The notes beneath the pieces are model-generated. The model was not told the origin of the DNA, ran no database searches, and saw only the letters and a program-made list of their open reading frames with translations. The position numbers and the translations under genes were made by a program. Of a DNA stretch of 64,000 nucleotides, positions 52,123 to 61,311 are shown one piece after another; position 1 is the stretch's first letter; each line of letters starts with the position of its first letter. Source of the DNA: Cellvibrio sp. KY-GH-1 (GTDB taxonomy: Bacteria > Pseudomonadota > Gammaproteobacteria > Pseudomonadales > Cellvibrionaceae); assembly GCF_008806975.1 (NCBI RefSeq), contig NZ_CP031728.1, positions 5,683,501 through 5,747,500 of the forward strand, written 5' to 3'.

Positions 52123-52503
52123 TCAGCCCCAAAACTGAATTCCTTGCACAGCTAAAAATAACACCCAGGAGATTCCCAATAAAATCCACGGCAGGGCAGT
52201 CGTGTTCGTCGCTGCGGTGTCTGCTTCATCTGCATTTGTATCGCTGTCTTGCTGTTGCGCTAATTGATTTGCGAGTTGTTTAACTTTTTTAGTGCGCTTG
52301 TCCAAATCGCGGGTTTTTTCACTTTGCTGGCGCAAAAACATTTCCATTCCACGTTGGATTCCGTTGGCAATGGCTTTGGTTTCCACCGGAGTTTGGCCTT
52401 CGGTTTTAATCGTGTTAACAATCTTCAACGCCTCGGCGCGCAGATCGCGTGCGTCTTTCTTTTGTTTGGCTTTGGGAACTGCTTTTTGGTTAGGTGTCGT
52501 CAT
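52123..52503 (-). CDS. DUF2956 family protein
   Basis: A 126-residue protein: a basic helical N-terminus (AKQKKDARDLRAEALKIVNTIKTEGQTPVETKAIANGIQRGMEMF, the DUF2956 signature), a charged coiled-coil segment, a Gln/Asp/Thr-rich linker and one C-terminal membrane helix (LPWILLGISWVLFLAVQGIQFW). It is a likely tail-anchored inner-membrane protein of unknown role. It converges with the channel gene; a GGGGCTG/CAGCCCC hairpin (52111-52130) lies at the junction without a clear U-tract. It follows the EamA gene by 21 bases and may be co-transcribed. Confidence 0.8.
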   Translation of the reverse strand: MTTPNQKAVPKAKQKKDARDLRAEALKIVNTIKTEGQTPVETKAIANGIQRGMEMFLRQQSEKTRDLDKRTKKVKQLANQLAQQQDSDTNADEADTAATNTTALPWILLGISWVLFLAVQGIQFWG

Positions 52504-52524
52504 AGAGAGCTTTCTTCGGTAAGT

Positions 52525-53418
52525 TTATTTTTTTGCCGTAGCAAGACTGACGCCGCCGATAACCAGGCCGGCGCCGATTAATTGAATACTGGTAATGGTT
52601 TCGTGTAACACCAGTGCACCTAGAAACAATGTAATTATTGGGCCGATACTGCCTATCAATGCGGCGTTGCCACTGCCAACCAAGCTAATACCTTTGTTCA
52701 TTAAAAAGCTGGGAATGACTGTACAGAAAAAAGCGAGAGCAATCGCTAATAAGTACACTGGCTGTGGTTGCTGCAAATCCTCAATGGCGCCGAACGACAA
52801 TCCGTGTGCAAGCACACCGCTACACGCCGCGATCATTCCGTAGGCGGTAAAGCGAGTTGAACCGACTTTCTTAATCATATTGCCCGCCAGCACGATGAAC
52901 AGCGCAAAGGAAATCGTGCTGCAGAATACCAACAGAGCGCCAAGGAGGGTGAGATCTATATTCTTGGCGAGCCGCAGGTCGTGCGCAAATACCAATAGCA
53001 TTCCACCGTAAGCTATGGCTAGCGCCAATTTCACCGTGTTATTAATGCGTTCATGTTTCCAGTAGGCAAGCATCAATAAAACCAGCGTGGGATAAATGTA
53101 AAGAATCAGCCGTTCCAGACCTGCTGAAATATATTGCAGCCCAAGAAAATCCAACAGGCTGGACACGTAATAGCCCAATAATCCCAAGCTAATAATTTTC
53201 CAGATGTCGCCTTTTTGAAATGGCTCAAATGCGCTGCGGTTTAGCCACAACGCTGTGGCAAGGTAAAAGGGCAGTGCAAATAACATACGCAGAGTGAGTA
53301 ATGGCGTGGCACTAATGCCGTAGAGGTAGGCTAGCTTGATCAAAATGCCTTTGCTGGCAAAACAAAATGTGCCTGCGATGACGCAGAGAATTCCGACCGA
53401 CTTGGGATGCATGGACAC
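52525..53418 (-). CDS. EamA/DMT-family transporter
   Basis: A 297-residue protein with ten predicted hydrophobic helices in two EamA repeats: first repeat from GILCVIAGTFCFASKGILIKLAYLYG, second from LTLLGALLVFCSTISFALFIVLAG, ending GAGLVIGGVSLATAKK. Members export amino acids, metabolites or other small molecules; the substrate here is unknown. It begins at ATG 53418 and precedes the DUF2956 gene. Confidence 0.88.
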   Translation of the reverse strand: MSMHPKSVGILCVIAGTFCFASKGILIKLAYLYGISATPLLTLRMLFALPFYLATALWLNRSAFEPFQKGDIWKIISLGLLGYYVSSLLDFLGLQYISAGLERLILYIYPTLVLLMLAYWKHERINNTVKLALAIAYGGMLLVFAHDLRLAKNIDLTLLGALLVFCSTISFALFIVLAGNMIKKVGSTRFTAYGMIAACSGVLAHGLSFGAIEDLQQPQPVYLLAIALAFFCTVIPSFLMNKGISLVGSGNAALIGSIGPIITLFLGALVLHETITSIQLIGAGLVIGGVSLATAKK

Positions 53419-53964
53419 ACTAGGCCTATATGAGCGGTAATCAGCTAAAGGGCGCTAACACTGCCATACATAGCGAGCGCTGGCAAATATCCAAGATGGG
53501 CTGGGAAAATATTCGCAAAAACGTAACCTAATCTCTCTTTGTGAATTGCTTGTCAGGGGGGGGGCTCACGATAGAGGTAGGTAAGCTGTTATAGCAAATA
53601 GCACTTAGCGGGCAAATTTAAGCCCGGAACATCCACTAACACTTTCACGCTAATGATTAGGTCAAGCGCCTCACTCTTGACTGGTCAGAAATTAAATAGC
53701 CATAAGTGCTCATTAAATAGTCTTTCAGAAAACTGGTTAATTCCAAAGTGTTTTTATGCGCCGTTCATTTTTTACGCGCGCCCAAATGTTTTCATACTAG
53801 GCTTTTTTGGATGACTAAAAAATTTCTCTCTCGCTCTAATTTTTTTAGAGGGAGTAGGTAGCTTTTTAATTAAAAAAGTTTTGTTGGTGTGCAGCAACGT
53901 CACCGCGCAACGGTGAAATGTTATGACGGGGTTTGGTGAAACCTATACTCATTGAGGTAATAAA
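53419..53964. other. Long intergenic region before the propeller protein gene
   Basis: 546 bases with no credible gene. Visible structures are TCACCG/CGGTGA (about 53899-53915), an AT-rich dyad CTTTTTAATTAAAAAAG near 53861 and a G8 run near 53556. No riboswitch class was recognised. The long leader suggests post-transcriptional or complex promoter control. Confidence 0.4.
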
Positions 53965-56900
53965 ATGGATATTTCATTTCATACTCTTGCAGTTTATCGA
54001 ATACTTAAGGTGTTTCTGTTAACTGCTGCAATTTTTTTACTGGGAGTGTCGAAGGCTTTCGCGTTTGAACTGGTTTACTCCGCACGATCTGACAGGGTAG
54101 GGGCGCAACCATTAAACATGGCGGTAGTAAAAGGGAATATTGCCGTATTTGTTGATATCAATCCCGGCATAAAAAGCGCCCAGTTTTTTATTGACAGCAA
54201 ATTATATCTAACGGAAAAACTTGCTCCTTGGGATATGGCGGGAACTGCAACCAACGGCGGGTCAAAGTTTTACAATACACAATTATTGTCGGAGGGAGAG
54301 CACTCGATTACTGCCCAGTTGGTGTTAACGGACGATCGAATCGTTTTATTGAGTGCCCAGGTTATCGTCGATAACCTTTCGCCAATATTACAAGCAACAC
54401 CGCTCGCGTTTAGTGAATCGGTACGCGGTGCAACGCAGATTAATCGCACGTTGAATATACAGTTATCCGGCAGTGCCCAAGCAATTGAATTATCCAGTAA
54501 TCAGCCCTGGTTAAGTCTTTCTTCAGCAACTGGCGTGTCGCCACTGGTTGCTGGTGTTACCTTGGACAGTAGCGGTTTGGCTCCCGGGCCTTATTCAGCT
54601 GAAATTACCGCGACCAGTCCGGGAGCTGCACCAATAAAAATTCCTGTCACTTTCACCGTAGGCCCTGAAGCAAGTAGCTATAGCCTGATGGTTTCTGCGA
54701 ACGCGAATCGAAGTTCACCTGTGGCGCTAGAGGGACAACAACTCGGTACGGCGGCGTATATTTTTTTATTGCCCGAAAGTGAAGTAAAGCAAGTGCGATT
54801 TTTTTTGGATGACTCTGCCGCGCTGGGAAGCCCAATGCGTATAGAGACAGGTGCTCCATTTGATTTAATGGGCTCGGCCAGTAATGGCAACGCGTTACCT
54901 TGGACGGTAGAGGGGCTTACGCTCGGTGCGCATAATCTGACTGCCGAAATCACCTATCTCGACAATAGCCTGGCAATAGTTTCCAGTCATTTTGATGTCG
55001 TAGACGCCCCGTTAGTCGCTGTTCCGCTTCGTTTGAATTTTACTATTGCCAAACCAGCAACTCAGGCGTCGTCCACCTTAAATCTAACGGCTGGTAGTGC
55101 AGCACAGGGTTTTTCGGTAAGTGCGACCCAGCCATGGGTGCATCTCTCTCTAAACACAGGAACAACGCCCTCCTCGTTAACGGTGAGTGTGGAGGTCACT
55201 GGTTTAGTGCCTGGCGTTTACAACGCGGATATTCTGGTGTCAGGCAGTCGGTCGTTGGTCATTCCTGTTAGCTTGACGTATACCGAGACCAGCAGTTCAG
55301 GATTTGAATTAAAGGTAAGTTCGCTCGCCAATCGCAGTAATGCAGTTCCGTTGGAAGACGCGGTATTGAAATCAAATGCATATGTCCACGTTAAGCCGGA
55401 ACAAAATATAAGCCGGGTAGAGTTTTTTATTGATCGGCTACCCGGCGGTACACCGGATAAAACCGAAGGACTGTTGCCTTTTGATTTTGCCGGCACCGCA
55501 ACTAACGGGTCGGCGCTGCCATTTGATACAACGGCGCGAGCAGATGGCAACCATGTTATTTACGCTCTGGTCACCAAAGCCGATACCACCACGGCAGTGT
55601 TGAGCGGGCAATTTAGAATTGCCAATCAGCTCACCACACCAGAATTCTCCGTTACGCCCGCACAAGTGACTTCTTCAGTGGATATAGACAGCTCGCCGGT
55701 AAATGTAAATGTGCTATTAGGCTTGAACGCTTATGCGGATGGAATGAGTCCGGATTATTTAGTTTCCAGTAATGTCCCCTGGGCTAGCGCTTCGCCAGTT
55801 ACCGGAACCGCTCCCGAGAGTTTAACGGTTAGATTGGATCCGGCCGGTTTGTCTTCCGGGAAATATACAGGTGCGTTAACAATTACCAGCAGTATTCTGG
55901 AATCAACTGTGGTTCCATTATCGCTAGTCGTTGATGGTGGCGATAGTGATGCTTGCGCTCCGGTAATTTGTTCAGAGATTCGAGTTGCATTGCCCTATGT
56001 GTTGGACTTTACCGCTGATGCCGGACACTTGGATGATAAATCCGGTAAGGGAACGGGCTTTACTTACGTGATGCCCTCCACCAACACTACTGCCTACGTT
56101 CCACTCAATATTGATACGTCCTTTGGTGATGGTTTGCTGCGGCTGAGCACGACGAATGGAATTATGCACCTAGCCAACAATAATCAGGCGAATGCAGTTG
56201 GGGTAGGATTTGCGGGACCGAATCAAATAGCAAAAATTTCCACGCTGCTTGTTAATCCCCCGTCGGGTACGGGTAAATATGAGCAAGCAGGATTATGGTT
56301 TGGTACCGATGAAAATAATTATATAAAAATTGTGTATTCGTCCTACCCAACCAATCCGGTTATCGAAGTGTTGTATGAACGCAATGGTGTAGTGGTGAAG
56401 TCCGCTACAAAAACGGTCGGCAATTTGAGTAGCAGTAAACTGTTGTTGGAGTTGATTGCAAATCCGTCGACGGGAATGGTAATTGCGGCTTTCACCGTGA
56501 ATGGTGGTGCGCGCACTCAGGTGGCTAATTATGCGGTAGAGCCGGAGATGTTTAGTTTTGATGCGGCGGGTATAGATCCGGTCATAGGTACGCGTAGTTT
56601 TGCGGGCTTGATGACCACGCATCGCAATGCTGTTACGCCGATAACTTACGCATTTGATTACTTTCGCATTGAGGCAGTTGAGTCTGGATCAGCGGATTTA
56701 CCAATTCAGTTCTCCCGCGTTTCTCATCCGGTTGCTTTCCCTACCAGCATGGCCTGGGCTCCTGATGGAAAACTGTATGTCACAGAGTTATTTGGCACTA
56801 TCCACGCATTGACCTATGACGCTAACTTGAATGTGATCGAAGATCAGATTATCAATAGTTTAATTGATTCCATGGGAACAAGGCTGACGTTGGGTATTAC

Positions 56901-57894
56901 GGTGCGGCAGGATGATCCACTCGATAACACTAACTATTCCTTGTGGATTAGCTCATCGAGCCCATCGATAGATTCAGGTGTAGCTAACTCTAGTAACATC
57001 ACCCGGCTCTCCGGCCCGGGGTTTGGTCATGTGCAACAAATAATTACCGGGTTGCCACGCGCGATTGCTAATCACGCGGTAAATAGTTTGCACTTTGGTC
57101 CAGATAATCGCCTATACATGTCGATCGGCGGCAACACTGGAGGCGGCGCACCTGTGGCTGTACCGACTGAGTTTGGTGACAGGGAAGAGCAACCCTTGTC
57201 TTCGGCGATTGTGGTTGCCGATGTGTTTGCCGAAAATTTTGACGGCAGTTGCGCGAATAACGCTGATATTTTTGGCCCGGCGCCCTGTGACGTTACAACC
57301 TATGCCACTGGGCTGCGCAATAGCTACGATTTTGTATTCCACTCCAATGGATCTATGTATGCGACAGATAACGGGCTTGGTGTAATTGGTGCGTTTCCTC
57401 CTTCGCCGACTCCAAGTTGTCGAGGGGTATCCAATCCTGCATTGATCTCTGAGGGTGGAAATAATCCGGGGGCGCAAGTGGATTTGTTACTGCGTATTTT
57501 GCCTGGTAAATATTATGGTCATCCAAATCCTTCGCGCGCTGAATGTGTATTTAAAAATGGAAGCTTTCAGGGGGTAGCTCCTCTGCCAAATTATCAACTA
57601 CCGCTACTGGAGTTAAGTAAAAACGCGTCGGCGGATGGAATCACAGAATATAAAACCGCAGGCGTTTGCCCAGTGCTCGAGCATAATTTATTGCTGGTAC
57701 GCTATTCGCTCGGTGACGATATTATCAAGGTTCAGTTATCTGCCGATGGCACGACAGTTGTATCGCAAAATGTATTGGTTGGTGGGTTTAATGATCCGTT
57801 ATTTGTAACGGAACACAATGGCAATTTATATGTGGCAGAGATGGGAGGAGGCAAGATTACTGCCCTTAAGCCAGCTACCAGTTCGTGTTTGTAA
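53965..57894 (+). CDS. Large secreted multi-domain protein with C-terminal GSDH-like beta-propeller
   Basis: A 1309-residue protein. Signal peptide to about residue 32 (SKAFA). Residues about 33-657 hold three tandem pairs of an Ig-like module (SLMVSANANRS ... FFLDDS ... PFDLMGSASNG ... LTAEITY) and a BACON-like module (SSNQPWLSLSSATG ... LAPGPYSAEITATS). About 665-910 is a concanavalin-like domain (AGLWFGTDENNYIKIVYSS). About 915-1309 is a six-bladed propeller of the glucose/sorbosone dehydrogenase type (FPTSMAWAPDGKLYVTELFGTI; LHFGPDNRLYMSIGGN; ATGLRNSYDFVFHSNGSMYATDNG; LYVAEMGGGKI), which in the family binds PQQ. The protein probably oxidises or binds a carbohydrate at the cell exterior (inference). 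Transcribed alone. Confidence 0.8.
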   Translation: MDISFHTLAVYRILKVFLLTAAIFLLGVSKAFAFELVYSARSDRVGAQPLNMAVVKGNIAVFVDINPGIKSAQFFIDSKLYLTEKLAPWDMAGTATNGGSKFYNTQLLSEGEHSITAQLVLTDDRIVLLSAQVIVDNLSPILQATPLAFSESVRGATQINRTLNIQLSGSAQAIELSSNQPWLSLSSATGVSPLVAGVTLDSSGLAPGPYSAEITATSPGAAPIKIPVTFTVGPEASSYSLMVSANANRSSPVALEGQQLGTAAYIFLLPESEVKQVRFFLDDSAALGSPMRIETGAPFDLMGSASNGNALPWTVEGLTLGAHNLTAEITYLDNSLAIVSSHFDVVDAPLVAVPLRLNFTIAKPATQASSTLNLTAGSAAQGFSVSATQPWVHLSLNTGTTPSSLTVSVEVTGLVPGVYNADILVSGSRSLVIPVSLTYTETSSSGFELKVSSLANRSNAVPLEDAVLKSNAYVHVKPEQNISRVEFFIDRLPGGTPDKTEGLLPFDFAGTATNGSALPFDTTARADGNHVIYALVTKADTTTAVLSGQFRIANQLTTPEFSVTPAQVTSSVDIDSSPVNVNVLLGLNAYADGMSPDYLVSSNVPWASASPVTGTAPESLTVRLDPAGLSSGKYTGALTITSSILESTVVPLSLVVDGGDSDACAPVICSEIRVALPYVLDFTADAGHLDDKSGKGTGFTYVMPSTNTTAYVPLNIDTSFGDGLLRLSTTNGIMHLANNNQANAVGVGFAGPNQIAKISTLLVNPPSGTGKYEQAGLWFGTDENNYIKIVYSSYPTNPVIEVLYERNGVVVKSATKTVGNLSSSKLLLELIANPSTGMVIAAFTVNGGARTQVANYAVEPEMFSFDAAGIDPVIGTRSFAGLMTTHRNAVTPITYAFDYFRIEAVESGSADLPIQFSRVSHPVAFPTSMAWAPDGKLYVTELFGTIHALTYDANLNVIEDQIINSLIDSMGTRLTLGITVRQDDPLDNTNYSLWISSSSPSIDSGVANSSNITRLSGPGFGHVQQIITGLPRAIANHAVNSLHFGPDNRLYMSIGGNTGGGAPVAVPTEFGDREEQPLSSAIVVADVFAENFDGSCANNADIFGPAPCDVTTYATGLRNSYDFVFHSNGSMYATDNGLGVIGAFPPSPTPSCRGVSNPALISEGGNNPGAQVDLLLRILPGKYYGHPNPSRAECVFKNGSFQGVAPLPNYQLPLLELSKNASADGITEYKTAGVCPVLEHNLLLVRYSLGDDIIKVQLSADGTTVVSQNVLVGGFNDPLFVTEHNGNLYVAEMGGGKITALKPATSSCL

Positions 57895-57917
57895 TAATGG
57901 TTTTTGATTTCTTGAAG

Positions 57918-57946
57918 AGGGGGGGGTATTTGGCTCCCCCTTTTTA
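57918..57946 (+). terminator. Terminator of the propeller protein gene
   Basis: A G8 run (57919-57926) pairs with CCCCC (57936-57940), loop about 9 bases, then TTTTT. Confidence 0.7.
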
Positions 57947-57975
57947 TTTGCAGTTAGAGTTCTTAGTGCATCAGG

Positions 57976-58773
57976 TTAGTCATAAATTTGTTTCTTTTTC
58001 CATCTTGCATTTTCTTCATCAAATTGTTTCCATTCTTTATTGCTTTCCGGGGTAGCAGCTTTTCCTGTGGCAGATTCTCCATCCGCAACCGGTGGTTTTT
58101 CTCCGGTGTTGTCGAGTTTTTCCTGTAGCTTCGCAGTAACTGCATCCAACTGGGCAATTTGTTTATCAAATGTATGGCTCGCATTTTCCGCTGCCAAGGC
58201 TTTGCGCCCTAATGTGTAGAAGTGGATGGCTAATTTTATCTTTCCTGCTTGTTGCGCTTGGCGTGCATTGAAAACGTGCCCATCAACACTCATTTGCAAT
58301 AGCATGCGATTGATTTGATCTGTGTAGGCGTCGGTTTGTACCTGGTTAATTTGTTTGAGCGCCGATTGCTGCATGACAAATTTATAGAGCTCTTGCAGCA
58401 GTCCATGGGCCTCTTTAATTTGTTGGGGGTTGTCCAACCTCACACGGTTTTGTTGGGTGTTCTCTTTCAAGGCGGATAATAGGTTGGAAAAGAGTGTTAG
58501 TTGCTCACTGTGGGTGTGATCCTTTGGTTCCAGAAGCGTCAATTGCTCACAGCATTCAATCAAGGCGCGGTAGAGTAGGGCGGTCAAGTCATTAGACAGA
58601 AAGCCAGTTGGGAAGCCGGTCGCCAGGTCGCGAAAGGAATTGCGCCTTGCGCGTAAGGCGGTAATGAGGCGTTGTCGCTGGACCTTGCGCTTTTCAATCG
58701 AATGAGAGAGAAATAAATAGCCTGCCAAGAGAATTAGCATCAGAAAAATAGCGGCGATAACGTAGGCAGACAT
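57976..58773 (-). CDS. N-terminally TM-anchored helical protein of unknown function
   Basis: A 265-residue protein with one N-terminal membrane helix (YVIAAIFLMLILLAGYLFLS, about residues 4-23) and an otherwise helical, Gln/Leu-rich cytoplasmic domain (LTALLYRALIECCEQLTLL; ARQAQQAGKIKLAIHFYTLGRKAL, a TPR-like pair around 165-195), a coiled coil and a charged tail with NKEWKQFDEENARWKKKQ. Conserved hypothetical proteins of this kind occur in pseudomonads and relatives; function unknown. It is divergent from the tRNA cluster. Confidence 0.75.
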   Translation of the reverse strand: MSAYVIAAIFLMLILLAGYLFLSHSIEKRKVQRQRLITALRARRNSFRDLATGFPTGFLSNDLTALLYRALIECCEQLTLLEPKDHTHSEQLTLFSNLLSALKENTQQNRVRLDNPQQIKEAHGLLQELYKFVMQQSALKQINQVQTDAYTDQINRMLLQMSVDGHVFNARQAQQAGKIKLAIHFYTLGRKALAAENASHTFDKQIAQLDAVTAKLQEKLDNTGEKPPVADGESATGKAATPESNKEWKQFDEENARWKKKQIYD

Positions 58774-58923
58774 GGTGTTTTATAAGCCTTTTCGGTTAAA
58801 CAACGGGCGAATTATTGCTTTAAGTATAGCATCGAAAAAAATGGCGTCAGAATTTGTGTGCCGGAGGAGTGGGAGGCTCGCTAAGTGCTTGTTTCCATTC
58901 CGATAAAAAAAGAATTAAAAGTG

Positions 58924-58952
58924 TTGACACTGAGGGGATCGATCCCTAGAAT
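58924..58952 (+). promoter_or_regulatory. Consensus promoter of the tRNA cluster with palindromic spacer
   Basis: TTGACA (58924-58929), 17-base spacer, TAGAAT (58947-58952), then GCGCCCC, a GC-rich discriminator typical of stringently controlled stable-RNA promoters. The spacer holds a perfect 12-base palindrome, GGGATCGATCCC (58935-58946). Confidence 0.85.
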
Positions 58953-59014
58953 GCGCCCCACTTCTGACGCAGACGTCAACTTGAAAAAGTTAGCCAAGTG
59001 TCAAAAGGTCCGGG

Positions 59015-59090
59015 GTCCCCTTCGTCTAGTGGCCTAGGACACCGCCCTTTCACGGCGGTAACAGGGGTTCGAGTCCCCTAGGGGACGCCA
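59015..59090 (+). tRNA. tRNA-Glu (TTC), copy 1
   Basis: 76 bases including encoded CCA. Acceptor stem GTCCCCT/AGGGGAC, anticodon loop CTTTCAC giving anticodon TTC, T-loop GGTTCGAGTCC. Matches bacterial tRNA-Glu. It is followed 4 bases later by tRNA-Gly. Confidence 0.97.
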
Positions 59091-59094
59091 CAAA

Positions 59095-59188
<94 letters not shown>

Positions 59189-59261
59189 AGCGTTACGATA
59201 GAAAAAGCAGTGCGTTAGTGAAGTGAATTTTATTGTTGTCACACTAGGCAGCAGTCAAAAT

Positions 59262-59337
59262 GTCCCCTTCGTCTAGTGGCCTAGGACACCGCCCTTTCAC
59301 GGCGGTAACAGGGGTTCGAGTCCCCTAGGGGACGCCA
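59262..59337 (+). tRNA. tRNA-Glu (TTC), copy 2
   Basis: Identical in sequence to the copy at 59015-59090; anticodon TTC, CCA encoded. Confidence 0.97.
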
Positions 59338-59343
59338 CATATA

Positions 59344-59419
<76 letters not shown>

Positions 59420-59578
59420 ATCTAAAGATTTATCGTCAAAACATAGTTACACCATCAAATTTTCTGATCAAAGCATTACAAAAATCTGTATAGGTTTTGT
59501 TTGTGCTTTACTTTATCCTTTCTGTTTTTTCCGCAGTTGCTTAATTTAATTAATCTCTATTTATTTTGGCGAGGGGCT

Positions 59579-60526
59579 ATGACTCCGGCAGATGCTATTC
59601 CTGCGCTCTCCATTCGGAATTTGCGCAAAACCTATGGTGAAAAATTTGAGGCCTTAAAAGGGATCAGTCTGGATGTAATGCCGGGTGATTTTTTTGCCAT
59701 GCTTGGGCCAAATGGTGCGGGTAAATCAACCACTATTGGCATTATCAGCTCTTTAGTGCGAAAAACGTCGGGTAGTGTTGAGGTGTTCGGTAAAAGCATT
59801 GATACCGATTTTTCCGGTGCAAAAAAGTCCTTGGGTGTGGTCCCCCAAGAATTTAATTTCAGTATGTTTGAAAAGGTGGAAGACATAGTGCTGCAGCAGG
59901 CTGGCTACTATGGTTTGCCGCGCAAACAGGCGGTGACGCAAACCGAAAAGTATTTAAAGCAGTTAAGTTTATGGGATAAGCGTCAAACACCTGCACGTAT
60001 GTTATCAGGTGGTATGAAACGAAGATTGATGATCGCTCGTGCATTGGTGCATGAGCCACAATTATTGATTTTGGATGAGCCTACCGCCGGTGTGGACATC
60101 GAATTGCGTCGCTCCATGTGGGATTTCTTGCGTGAAATCAATGCTGCAGGCACCACTATTATTCTAACCACGCATTATTTGGAAGAGGCAGAAAGTTTGT
60201 GCCGTAATATTGCAATTATTGATCACGGTACCATTGTGCAAAACACCAGCATCAAGAATTTATTGCAGCAGCTGAATAAAGAAGTTTTTATCTTCGATAT
60301 CAAGGGTAGCTTGCAAAATCTTCCGGTGTTAAATGGTCATCACGTGGCACAGATCGATGAACATTCATTTGAGGTGGAGGTGGAAAAAGGTCAATCACTT
60401 AATGGTGTGTTTGCACAATTAAGTGCCCAACAAATTGAAGTTGTCAGTATGCGTAACAAGGCAAATCGCCTGGAAGAGTTGTTTGTTTCTCTGGTAAATG
60501 CCAATAAAAATGAGGTGCAACCATGA
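59579..60526 (+). CDS. yadG: ABC-2 type exporter ATP-binding protein (YadG-like)
   Basis: About 315 residues from ATG 59579, preceded by GCGAGGGG; an earlier in-frame ATG-like start at 59501 would add a hydrophobic stretch foreign to the family. Walker A LGPNGAGKST, Q-loop VVPQEFNF, signature LSGGMKRRLMIARAL, Walker B LLILDEPTAGVD and switch His (TTHYLEE) are intact. Length and the paired permease match E. coli YadGH, an ABC-2 exporter of unknown substrate. The stop overlaps the permease start by four bases. Confidence 0.88.
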   Translation: MTPADAIPALSIRNLRKTYGEKFEALKGISLDVMPGDFFAMLGPNGAGKSTTIGIISSLVRKTSGSVEVFGKSIDTDFSGAKKSLGVVPQEFNFSMFEKVEDIVLQQAGYYGLPRKQAVTQTEKYLKQLSLWDKRQTPARMLSGGMKRRLMIARALVHEPQLLILDEPTAGVDIELRRSMWDFLREINAAGTTIILTTHYLEEAESLCRNIAIIDHGTIVQNTSIKNLLQQLNKEVFIFDIKGSLQNLPVLNGHHVAQIDEHSFEVEVEKGQSLNGVFAQLSAQQIEVVSMRNKANRLEELFVSLVNANKNEVQP

Positions 60527-61296
60527 ATGCTAGCGAACAATGGGTCGCCTTCCTGACTATTTTGCGCAAAGAGATAAAACGATTTACACGTATCTGGATT
60601 CAGACACTCTTGCCGCCCGCAATCACCATGATTTTGTATTTTGTGATTTTTGGTAAATTAATTGGCAGTCGCATCGGGGATATGGGTGGGTTTAGCTATA
60701 TCGAATTTGTTGCGCCAGGGTTGATTATGATGGCGGTAATTACCAATGCTTATGCCAATGTATCCTCTTCTTTTTTTAGTGCGAAATTCCAGCGAAGTGT
60801 GGAGGAGTTGTTGGTGTCGCCTACACCTAACTACATCATTTTATTGGGCTATGTGATGGGTGGTGTTGCGCGCGGCGTTTCGGTAGGTCTAATCGTGACG
60901 GCAATGTCATTATTTTTTACGGATCTACATATCCATCACTGGTTTACTACCTTGTTTATTGTGTTTATGACCTCCGTGTTGTTTTCGATTGCGGGTTTTA
61001 TCAATGCGATTTATGCCAACACATTTGATGATGTTTCGATTATCCCCACTTTTGTTTTGACACCATTAACGTATTTTGGTGGTGTGTTCTATTCGATTCA
61101 TTTATTGCCTGAGTTTTGGCAACAGGTATCTGTACTTAATCCGATTCTGCACATGGTGAATGCGTTTCGCTATGGGATGTTGGGTATTAGTGACTTGCAT
61201 ATAGGTATGGCGCTAGTGGGGCTAACAGTGTTTGTGGCGATCTTATTTGCCATTGCCATGCATTTATTAAAAACCGGTAAGCGTTTGCGCGCTTGA
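60523..61296 (+). CDS. yadH: ABC-2 type exporter permease (YadH-like)
   Basis: A 257-residue membrane protein with six hydrophobic helices. The ABC-2 permease signature is visible as SVEELLVSPTPNYIILLGYVMGG, with LTPLTYFGGVFYSIHLLPEFWQQVSVLNPILHMVNAFRYGMLG near the end, as in YadH and drug/polysaccharide exporters. It overlaps yadG by ATGA and lies about 15 bases before queF, so all three may be co-transcribed. Substrate unknown. Confidence 0.88.
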   Translation: MNASEQWVAFLTILRKEIKRFTRIWIQTLLPPAITMILYFVIFGKLIGSRIGDMGGFSYIEFVAPGLIMMAVITNAYANVSSSFFSAKFQRSVEELLVSPTPNYIILLGYVMGGVARGVSVGLIVTAMSLFFTDLHIHHWFTTLFIVFMTSVLFSIAGFINAIYANTFDDVSIIPTFVLTPLTYFGGVFYSIHLLPEFWQQVSVLNPILHMVNAFRYGMLGISDLHIGMALVGLTVFVAILFAIAMHLLKTGKRLRA

Positions 61297-61311
61297 TGTG
61301 GGAGGTTAATG

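Noticed and set aside
52111..52130. Intrinsic terminator between the channel and DUF2956 genes
   Set aside because: The GGGGCTG/CAGCCCC stem is good but no T-run follows on the plus strand and it overlaps the DUF2956 stop codon.
53880..53960. Possible cyclic-di-GMP or other riboswitch before the propeller gene
   Set aside because: The hairpin TCACCG/CGGTGA is there but the conserved core sequences of known riboswitch classes are not.
57112..57477. 121-codon minus-strand frame inside the propeller protein gene
   Set aside because: Antisense to a conserved propeller region; Arg-rich translation without a ribosome site is typical of a shadow frame.
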